This document shows positions 1 through 6,940 of a DNA stretch of 64,000 bases, one piece after another; position 1 is the first letter of the stretch, and every line of letters starts with the position of its first letter. Source of the DNA: Halopseudomonas salina. Its GTDB lineage: Bacteria > Pseudomonadota > Gammaproteobacteria > Pseudomonadales > Pseudomonadaceae. Below the pieces are notes generated by a model. It saw only the letters and a program-made list of their open reading frames with translations. It was not told where the DNA came from and searched no databases. The DNA lies in assembly GCF_008641105.1 (NCBI RefSeq), contig NZ_VTTI01000002.1:286050-350049 (forward strand), in the 5' to 3' direction. The position numbers were made by a program, and so were the translations under genes.

Positions 1-656
1 TGGAGCTGGGTGATCAGCTCCTGGCGTACCTGTGGCGCGCCATCTTGAGCATCGTTATCGCTGATCGCCTCATACTCCTCAAGCCGCAGCTGTTCTTCAC
101 GGGCGGCTGACAATCGGGCGCTGATACCATCAGTCAACTCAACAGCAATAGTCTGGCTTTTGAGCCGATCCAATCGTTGACGCAGTAGACGGGCATACTC
201 AACTGTCAGGTTCAGCCCTGCTTTCTCAAGCCGCAACTCGAAACTGCGGTACTCGTTGTCCAGACGTTCAAGCAAAGTCTGAGCGTGGGACAATCGGCGG
301 CGGGAGCCCTCCAATGCAGCCTGGCGGTTCTCCAGTGCGTCGCGCAAAATCTGAATTTGCTGGGGATCATCAGCAGACTCTGAAGTCGGAAGATCGCTCT
401 CCAGATACTGCTCTGGCTCTTCTTCCAGTATTGGCTGGACCGGATGGGCGGACGGTTCAGGCGGCGGTTCCTCTGACGACTCCTCGGATTCCCGGTCGTC
501 ATCGGACTCTTCGCTGGCACTCTGTTCCTGTTCTGCGCCAGAGGCCGCATTCAACAATTCAGTAACCGACCCCATGGCGGGAGACACCAATAGGCAGCTC
601 AGGAGGAGACTGGTGAATAGGAACAGGAATGTAGAAGGAGACCTTCGTGAAGCCAT
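1..656 (-). CDS. Probable mechanosensitive channel (KefA/MscK-type), N-terminal part, cut by window edge
   Basis: An open frame runs from an ATG at 656 to the window edge without a stop, giving 218 residues of a longer protein. It begins with a basic stretch and a hydrophobic signal-like segment (about residues 8-28, ending near SPAMG). A strongly acidic, Pro/Glu/Ser-rich linker follows (about 40-95), then a long Gln/Arg/Leu/Glu-rich coiled-coil region (from about 95). A signal peptide plus a long periplasmic coiled coil is the usual N-terminus of large MscK/KefA-type channels, which open under membrane tension. The channel domain itself is outside the window, so the family call is inference; another exported coiled-coil protein is possible. 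The longest open frame in this stretch, in another register, lacks this organisation and is a shadow. Confidence 0.5.
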   Translation of the reverse strand, partial: MASRRSPSTFLFLFTSLLLSCLLVSPAMGSVTELLNAASGAEQEQSASEESDDDRESEESSEEPPPEPSAHPVQPILEEEPEQYLESDLPTSESADDPQQIQILRDALENRQAALEGSRRRLSHAQTLLERLDNEYRSFELRLEKAGLNLTVEYARLLRQRLDRLKSQTIAVELTDGISARLSAAREEQLRLEEYEAISDNDAQDGAPQVRQELITQL

Positions 657-791
657 GGATAGCGGTGCCTTTTCAACTCAAATCACCGCAGTGTAGCGGA
701 TGAAACACACCAGGGCCTGCTTGTCTTCTGTCTGTTAGAGGATCTTTCTGACGTCCGAACATTTAATAAAAAGTAATTCCCACCCCCCCTG

Positions 792-1250
792 CTATCCGGT
801 GATATCAAAAAGTGATGAACTCTTCTTGTCTGCGTTCAGCCCTTCCAGGGTGTCACGCATCCGTTGGCTAGCCTGACGTTGAAGCTGCTCGTCGCTAATA
901 GTCTGCGTGGTGCTGTTCATGTCAGCGATGCGCTCGGCGATTTTATCGTCTACATTGGTTTTCTCTTCAGGGGGCAGAGCATCATAGTCTTCTTCGGTTA
1001 ACCCCATTTGCTGCAACACGCTGTGCTTGATCTTGTCTGCGACGGACATAGCCATGTAGCGGCTGAATTCCTCTGCGGCGTTGTTGTCAGCGTCTGCACT
1101 GGTCTCGACCTCGGCTTGTGCGCTTGCGTTTGCTTCGCTCACTGTCTGCATGACCTGGCGGAATTCCTCTGCAGAGGTGTTGCGACTGCTGTTACTGGAG
1201 CCGGTCAGCGGTGCCTGATGATTGTTGGCGATAATGTTGATAGCGCTCAT
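792..1250 (-). CDS. Conserved hypothetical protein (152 aa)
   Basis: Function unknown. The start is set by a strong ribosome binding site (GGGGGA, 4 bases before the ATG at 1250); a GTG 33 bases further upstream has none. The first 55 residues are Ser/Asn/Ala/Glu-rich and look disordered. The rest is helical, with a pattern I associate with small Pseudomonas hypotheticals (VADKIKHSVLQQMGLTEEDYDALPPEEK, here described only as the block around residues 71-98). There is no signal peptide, membrane segment or catalytic motif. It lies between the channel gene and the T6SS island, on the same strand as both, but 298 bases from the island and without evidence of co-transcription. Confidence 0.7.
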   Translation of the reverse strand: MSAINIIANNHQAPLTGSSNSSRNTSAEEFRQVMQTVSEANASAQAEVETSADADNNAAEEFSRYMAMSVADKIKHSVLQQMGLTEEDYDALPPEEKTNVDDKIAERIADMNSTTQTISDEQLQRQASQRMRDTLEGLNADKKSSSLFDITG

Positions 1251-1548
1251 GGAGTCCCCCTGCCACGTTGTCGATTTATTCACACTTGCGATAAAGCTTT
1301 GAGGTGAACTGCATAAATCAGGCCAGCCAGTTTTAGCGCGTAAACCCGCTCTGCACTAGGATTGTGTAGAGATCTCAGTGGGCAAGGGGGCAATGCTTTG
1401 CCGCATTCGGCAAAGTAGGAACCATGAATGGTCGTATCAAACGTCACCAGCACATTTAGGGACGTTGACGATCTGTATCAACCGGGGCGTCCGGCTGGAC
1501 ATGGCCGGAGCAGATTATTAACGGGGGAAGCCAGTTGTATACTGATCT
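1251..1548. other. Gene-free stretch with an inverted repeat
   Basis: No convincing gene. The main visible structure is a perfect inverted repeat at 1396-1415, arms CTTTGCCG and CGGCAAAG around CATT. It lies about 130 bases past the end of the Sel1 gene and has no T-run on either strand, so it is not a classical terminator. An operator or weak processing hairpin are alternatives. Confidence 0.45.
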
Positions 1549-2562
1549 TCAGAACAGGGTATCGCTCGGGTCGAGCTTCTGCGGAAAGAACGACAGCGGG
1601 GGATGGGTGGCTTTCCATTCTGCGGCAAACTCGCGGGCTTGTTCAAGTTGTTCCGCGGTCATTTTCTCAGCGTATTGCGGAAGCTCTTTCTCAATCGTTT
1701 CTTTGTTTAAAAACCCACCACCTTCTAACTCGAGAAAAAGTAAAAGCAACCCATATCCTTTCACCATATCTTTTTTATAGCCGTCGTACCTTGGATCAAT
1801 CAACATCATGCTGTACTCATAAACGCCAGAGACGTAACCCGTTTCGGCGACTTTCTCTATCCAATATCTGTAACCGCTATAGTCTTTTTCGATCAGAAGT
1901 ATCGTCGCATAATCTTTCATGCTTAGGGGATACCCACCTTCCGCAGAAGCCTTGTACCACTTCTTTACAGCTTCTTGACGACTGCCGGGCCACAAGTAAA
2001 GCCCCATGCCATCTTCGGTATACCCAGCTAGCCAGTATTGCGCCAATGCATGGCCTGCTTCTGACGCTTTTTTAAGCCACTCCCGATCAAGCGTAATTTT
2101 ATACATTAAATACATGGCTTCGGGATCGCCTTGCGCGGCCCCGCCTTCATTTAATTGGAGCGCTTCAGCGAGCCATTGCTCTGGGGTTTTGGTACCTTCT
2201 GAACAATTGCCCATAACTGCACATAGACCATCACCACTGCGGCCTAAACGAATCATGGCGTAGCTATTGTCCTGCTCAGCAGACGCCTCCAACCAACGGT
2301 ATGCCTCTGGGGTCATAAAACGATTGTTCTTGCGCAGGGCTTCAGCCAGAAGAAATTGCGACTCCGCATCCCCCGCCTCTGCTGCAATGGTCAAATACGG
2401 CTCAGCAGATATCGCTTTGAACTGACGATATAGAATGCTGCCATGTTCTTTGGCGGCCTGCTGCTCTGGCGTTAATTCCGCCCAGACAGGACAGACCGCA
2501 AAGCACATAAGGATGAGCAGCCAACGCTGTGGTTTAGTTGTTCGTTCTCTCATATATCCCAT
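1549..2562 (-). CDS. Exported Sel1-repeat protein, candidate T6SS immunity protein
   Basis: 337 residues with a Sec signal peptide (basic start, hydrophobic core WLLILMCFAVCPV, likely cut after VWA near residue 28). Several Sel1-like TPR units follow, with the pattern of small residues in A-x-L/W-L-x2-A-A-x2-G (for example around AAEAGDAESQFLLAEA, WLEASAEQDNSYAMIRLG and WYKASAEGGYPLSMKDYA). Sel1 solenoids bind other proteins. The gene starts 3 bases after the stop of the putative LysM effector, so the two are probably co-translated, the usual layout of an effector-immunity pair. Export to the periplasm would suit protection against a toxin acting in the envelope. Its codon use is visibly more AT-rich than the neighbouring genes. 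Family call is firm; immunity role is inference. An ATG 9 bases downstream is an alternative start. Confidence 0.8.
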   Translation of the reverse strand: MGYMRERTTKPQRWLLILMCFAVCPVWAELTPEQQAAKEHGSILYRQFKAISAEPYLTIAAEAGDAESQFLLAEALRKNNRFMTPEAYRWLEASAEQDNSYAMIRLGRSGDGLCAVMGNCSEGTKTPEQWLAEALQLNEGGAAQGDPEAMYLMYKITLDREWLKKASEAGHALAQYWLAGYTEDGMGLYLWPGSRQEAVKKWYKASAEGGYPLSMKDYATILLIEKDYSGYRYWIEKVAETGYVSGVYEYSMMLIDPRYDGYKKDMVKGYGLLLLFLELEGGGFLNKETIEKELPQYAEKMTAEQLEQAREFAAEWKATHPPLSFFPQKLDPSDTLF

Positions 2563-2565
2563 TTC

Positions 2566-5500
2566 TCACTGAGGTTCATAGCTTACGGAGGGGCTACCAA
2601 AAGACAGCAAGCTTTCACGTCTTTTGCAACTGAGATCTGCTTGAGCGCCTAGCAATTTAGAGTGTCGCTGATAGCTGGAACGCACGATTGCATGATCTCG
2701 AGATGTTGAACTATCTGGACCTGACTCGATAAACAAATCAAGCCTCAAGCGATTTTCACAATACGCCTGCCCGGTATTTTTAGGCAGCACGCCATACTGA
2801 TTCATCCGCATACAAGCCTCTTCAAACTGGTGCTGAGCTGCGGGTACGCTGTTGCTTTTTTTAGCGTTATCAACTACCCAGCCCAGAATACGAACAATCG
2901 CCCCTTGCTGGTCTAGCTTTGCCTTTCTTCTTTGTTGTGCATCTTCTGAATTATCAAACACAGCATCAAATGATAATGGCTCGCTAACTAGGGTCAGCAA
3001 CAGAGGCCCTAGCGCAGCGGGCACCGCCTCGACACACCATTTCCGCAGTTCTTCGGCATTTTGGTATTGATTAATCGAGCTGGCTATCCTCCCTGCCCGC
3101 CCTGGCCGTGTCAGCAGCGACTCATAGAGGGACATAATCATATCCACCTGTATTACCCGACGGTGGGCCATCCACATTGACATCCCCAACAGCAGCTCGG
3201 CATCCAAACCCACCGCGCTCAGCACGTTGATCTTGGAAATAAGATCAGCCGCTTCCGGGTCAATCCAGTCAAGCGGGCGGCCGTGATTGCGGTGCAGTTC
3301 GCGGCGATAAATATTGATCAGCTCAACCATTCCCTGATAGCTGACCGCGAAGCTGAACTCGCCACTTACACCAGCACCGGCCATAGCGGCAGCTTTGAGC
3401 TTGAGTACGAGCCGCCCATTATGTAACGACAGCATGGCGTTGGCTTCGGCGCCCAAACCGATGGCGCCGCCTGCCCCAACGGTGAGGTCTGCCATGCTAA
3501 GCCATTGATTGGCGTCGCTGGTTTCAACAGAACCGGCTTGTCCGCCGGGAATGGTACGCATGGCGGCCAGGCCTGTAGGTGGCGCCCAATTGAGCGCGCC
3601 CGTAAGCAGAATGCCCGCTTGCACTCCGGCAAAAAGATTGAAGGATGCCTGTGCGCCCTCTTGCACATTCACGCTAGGCCCCCGGCCGGTGGCGACGGGG
3701 GCGCTGGTATGCGTGCTCTCGCGCGATACCTTGCGTGGCGATTGTTCTTCGTCCGGCCGCGTTATAGGCTCTTCGCCGAGGCGCGTTGCAGGTTCTTCGG
3801 CGCTCAGGGCGGTTTTCCCCCACAGCGGGCCGTTGGGCGTGATCTCTATTTTGGCTACAAGCAGCAGAGAGGCGCCGGCGTAACCCCAGGCTCGCGCGGA
3901 GAGGTGCATGGAGTAGCGGCCCAAACTCATCGGCAACATCTCACCAGCATGGTTTTGATAGTGAACGGTAATCTCTTTGGCAGCGCTGCGGGCGGGATAA
4001 TCAACGCTGAATATCTCGACCTCGCCGCGGGCAAGGTCGATACTCAGAGACGCCTGTGCTGATGCCTGGACTCCTTCTGCAACACTGAAACTCGGGCCTT
4101 CTGCTGAGGCTGAGCTGTGAATATTGCTTTGCGGCGGTGTAAGACAACGCACCAGTTGCGCCTGAGGACTGGAATCAAACAACCGCATGTCATCGCGAAT
4201 GTCGGCACTAAACAGAACCTGTTTCAGTCTGAGTCCCCAATCCGCTCGCACGGCGGCATCTTCCAGCGAATCAACCTTGAGCTTTTCCTGCTGGAGATAG
4301 GCATAAAACTTCTCCATCTCAAACCAGCCGTCTTCATCAAACCAGTCGCTTGCCTGGTCATCAATCTTGAACCCACCCGCATTTTCCAGCCAGGCTTCTA
4401 ACAAACTCTGTTCGCTGGAGCGTTTGCCTGATGTATCAGTTGGGATGCGCTGGATACCTTTTACAACGGCGTCCACCGGCTTGGTTTTGATGTCTTTCTT
4501 CAGTTGCTCTGCGATGCCTTCAAGGTTAAACAAACTGAGCGCTCTGACCGGGCTTTCAGGGTTATCAGGCAAGCTCATTTCGCTTAGTGGAAAGCCGGCG
4601 CGCACCAGTCGCTCTGCCGGTTGCGGCTGAAAATGTTCAGGCTCCCACAGCAAATGACGCTGGGTTTCTCCGTTTTGTACATTGAGCTCAGCTTGGCGCT
4701 TGAGATCCTTCTGTACTTGCTGCAACGCCTCCCACTCTGCTCTTTCTGCAGCCACGAGACCCGCAGGCGCATGCATGTTGCTGCCGGTAGATTCTACCCA
4801 GTTACGGTACTTGGTTTGCAGGCGGTCATTCACTTCTTGCTGCTTGAGCTGGGCATCCAGATACTGGCGAAAAACTGTCACACCGGCAGTTACATCCTCC
4901 TCCGATGCCGGGATCAAGGCGAACTCGGGTAAAGCCAGACCGTAATCGGCCACTTTTATAATGCTTTCGACGTAGTCGATGAAATCGAGTTTGCCACGTG
5001 AGGCGCGCAGCCAGGCGCTATAGGACTTGACCTTGCCGCGGCACTGTTTCGTGCAGTTCTGCACTGCCTGGTGCCGCGACTTTGCTTTGGCCAAGGTATC
5101 AGCCAGCAAGGCCACATCGTAGTCCGGCAGTTGACCTTCGTTCATCACCTGGCTGCGTTTACTCAAATAGTCCTGCACACGCCGGCGGGCTTCCATGGCT
5201 TCTTTCGAAAACAGGGCGCCGTTCTCGTAGGTGTAGCCCTCCTTCTTGGCCTGGAACAGAGCCTTTGCCTCCAGCCGCTGCCATTCATAGTGCAGCGCAT
5301 CCAGCCGTGCAGTGGCTTGACGCACCTCGGCCAAGGTTCTCTCGAGATGCCGCGCAGCTGCTCGGCCCTCTGCAGTAAACGGGTTGCCCATCGGTGGGCG
5401 GTTAAAGGGAGAATCCGGCAGTTCTCGCGCATCAGAGAGGCGCTGCCATGCTCGGCTGCGATTCGCTATTTCCGGAAATTCTGCCTCTATTGCCTGCGCG

Positions 5501-6045
5501 CGCTGTAGATCCTCGCCTTCCAGGAAATTGGTGAGCTTTGGCTCCATGAAATACTCGAGCAAGCCCAAATCATCCAACCCCCGCTTGCGTTCCTCGGGCG
5601 ACATTTCTGGGGAGACGCTGTCGGCCAGCTCTTGCAAAGCTTCCTGGATGGCTTCGGAAAGCTTTTCTGGGAGAAGCCAGAACTGCCTTTCTTTCGTGGC
5701 GTAAATAGCTGTCGCGTAGGTTATGGCGCAGGGCGGCAATGCTTCCTCGCCGGGTGCCTTGCAGCTATCCGGCACCGACGGCTCCTTACCGAACGCAGTT
5801 GCATTGTGTGAGCTGTCGTTTGAAGCGGGCGCCGCCGCTGCGGCAGGCGATGCTGCGGTCTTCACAGCTGATGCAGCAGAAAAAGAGCTGGGTGCAGGTA
5901 CGCTAAGATTCCAACCAGCCCTGACGTAGTCTGCGTTCTGAATGAATCGGTTAAGCCGTTGCAGCTCATTGGTCGTCGTACCGTATTGAGCCGCAATGCT
6001 GGTTAGCGTTTCCCCACTTACTACCAGGTGATTAGCAAGTTCCAT
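2566..6045 (-). CDS. Large LysM-domain protein, putative T6SS effector
   Basis: 1159 residues from an ATG at 6045 preceded by GGAG five bases upstream; the longer frame to 6078 lacks a ribosome site. Residues about 6-50 form a LysM domain (VVSGETLTSIAAQYG...), a peptidoglycan-binding fold. An Ala/Ser/Pro-rich linker follows to about 90. Residues 110-610 are largely helical and charged with an N-C-x3-Q-C-R segment near 330. At about 640-730 and 785-900 come related Gly/Ala-rich, alternating hydrophobic segments with the phrases VAEGVQASAQASLSI, VQEGAQASFNLFAG and VGAGGAIGLGAEANAML, which may pack or insert into membrane. The last 250 residues are helical with hydrophobic stretches. The gene overlaps the DUF4123 adaptor gene by 14 bases and precedes a Sel1 candidate immunity gene. 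The order vgrG-DUF4123-effector-immunity resembles V. cholerae vgrG2-vasW-vasX-tsiV2. No known catalytic motif was recognised; toxic activity is inference. Confidence 0.75.
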   Translation of the reverse strand: MELANHLVVSGETLTSIAAQYGTTTNELQRLNRFIQNADYVRAGWNLSVPAPSSFSAASAVKTAASPAAAAAPASNDSSHNATAFGKEPSVPDSCKAPGEEALPPCAITYATAIYATKERQFWLLPEKLSEAIQEALQELADSVSPEMSPEERKRGLDDLGLLEYFMEPKLTNFLEGEDLQRAQAIEAEFPEIANRSRAWQRLSDARELPDSPFNRPPMGNPFTAEGRAAARHLERTLAEVRQATARLDALHYEWQRLEAKALFQAKKEGYTYENGALFSKEAMEARRRVQDYLSKRSQVMNEGQLPDYDVALLADTLAKAKSRHQAVQNCTKQCRGKVKSYSAWLRASRGKLDFIDYVESIIKVADYGLALPEFALIPASEEDVTAGVTVFRQYLDAQLKQQEVNDRLQTKYRNWVESTGSNMHAPAGLVAAERAEWEALQQVQKDLKRQAELNVQNGETQRHLLWEPEHFQPQPAERLVRAGFPLSEMSLPDNPESPVRALSLFNLEGIAEQLKKDIKTKPVDAVVKGIQRIPTDTSGKRSSEQSLLEAWLENAGGFKIDDQASDWFDEDGWFEMEKFYAYLQQEKLKVDSLEDAAVRADWGLRLKQVLFSADIRDDMRLFDSSPQAQLVRCLTPPQSNIHSSASAEGPSFSVAEGVQASAQASLSIDLARGEVEIFSVDYPARSAAKEITVHYQNHAGEMLPMSLGRYSMHLSARAWGYAGASLLLVAKIEITPNGPLWGKTALSAEEPATRLGEEPITRPDEEQSPRKVSRESTHTSAPVATGRGPSVNVQEGAQASFNLFAGVQAGILLTGALNWAPPTGLAAMRTIPGGQAGSVETSDANQWLSMADLTVGAGGAIGLGAEANAMLSLHNGRLVLKLKAAAMAGAGVSGEFSFAVSYQGMVELINIYRRELHRNHGRPLDWIDPEAADLISKINVLSAVGLDAELLLGMSMWMAHRRVIQVDMIMSLYESLLTRPGRAGRIASSINQYQNAEELRKWCVEAVPAALGPLLLTLVSEPLSFDAVFDNSEDAQQRRKAKLDQQGAIVRILGWVVDNAKKSNSVPAAQHQFEEACMRMNQYGVLPKNTGQAYCENRLRLDLFIESGPDSSTSRDHAIVRSSYQRHSKLLGAQADLSCKRRESLLSFGSPSVSYEPQ

Positions 6046-6940
6046 GATGACTCCATTCATCCTGTGCGCTAGCCGCATTATTCAGGGGAACGACGGGCAG
6101 ATCCGCCAGTCGCTGCACCTTGAGATAGGCCGCTCCCTGTGACTCCAGCACCCCAATAACATCCGGCCTGGCCTGGAGCAGTGAACCGCAGATTAACTGG
6201 CTTAGCTTGAGCAGATGCCGTCCTTGACTAATCCGGTGTTCAGATAAAAAAGCGAGGTTGGCGACTATCCGCTGCAGGCTCTCACCTTGTGGTCGTCCAA
6301 AGTGCTGGAAGTGCTCATCAACCCAATACACCCAAGCAAACATATGCTGTGCCACGGAACACTCGGGCGATAAATTGAAGCGTGTAGATGGCGGAACTGA
6401 GGGCCTGTCCGTGCCTGCGCGCCACGCGATCCAACGCTTTGAAGTCGCGCCCACGTGCTTTGGTGCCGGGCTCAAAACAGCGCTCCAAGGACCTATCAAC
6501 TGCGATGACGCCATCTCTACTGTGCTGGCCAGAGCAGCCCAAAGTTCAGCGCGGCAATAACTCAAAATGCTCTGACCACCGGTTCCATCATTGGCTTTCA
6601 GCAGCCAACGCGCGTGCGTCAGTGCTTGCTGCATGTCACTGGTGACTAGGCAGAGTCCGGCGTTGCGCTCGATACACAGATCAGCAGCGAGTGCTTTTAA
6701 CTCAGGGGTACTCGCACCACCAACCCAAATGGGCCCCTGCTCTGCCAGTGCTTCAAATTCTGTGCCTATAAATAAATTGGTCGGTTCCAACGGTTGGCCT
6801 AACCCATAAAGACGCGCCAAGGCATCCGGCTGACGAGCTTGGTCGATGATGAAACACAGCGCTCCACTATGCCCTGCGCCAAGCTCCTGAATTTCACTAC
6901 GCGGGCGGTTCAGAAATGAATCTATTGTCAATTCACGCAT
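6032..6940 (-). CDS. DUF4123-type T6SS effector adaptor/chaperone
   Basis: 302 residues. The ATG at 6940 has a good ribosome site (GAGGGG about 8 bases upstream) and overlaps the 3' end of vgrG by 13 bases; a TTG two codons upstream is less likely. DUF4123 proteins (Tap/TEC, VasW) load effectors onto their cognate VgrG tip. Placement between vgrG and a large LysM protein, size, and the features LFIGTEF, GPIWVGG, and the region around MFAWVYWVDEHFQHFGRPQ support the family. It has no signal peptide or membrane segment, consistent with a cytosolic chaperone. The effector gene downstream overlaps its end, so translational coupling is expected. Confidence 0.8.
   Translation of the reverse strand: MRELTIDSFLNRPRSEIQELGAGHSGALCFIIDQARQPDALARLYGLGQPLEPTNLFIGTEFEALAEQGPIWVGGASTPELKALAADLCIERNAGLCLVTSDMQQALTHARWLLKANDGTGGQSILSYCRAELWAALASTVEMASSQLIGPWSAVLSPAPKHVGATSKRWIAWRAGTDRPSVPPSTRFNLSPECSVAQHMFAWVYWVDEHFQHFGRPQGESLQRIVANLAFLSEHRISQGRHLLKLSQLICGSLLQARPDVIGVLESQGAAYLKVQRLADLPVVPLNNAASAQDEWSHHGTC

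Noticed and set aside
212..550. Minus-strand frame of 112 codons near the window start
   Set aside because: Out of register with the gene starting at 656, which has a signal-like start, acidic linker and coiled coil and stays open to the edge.
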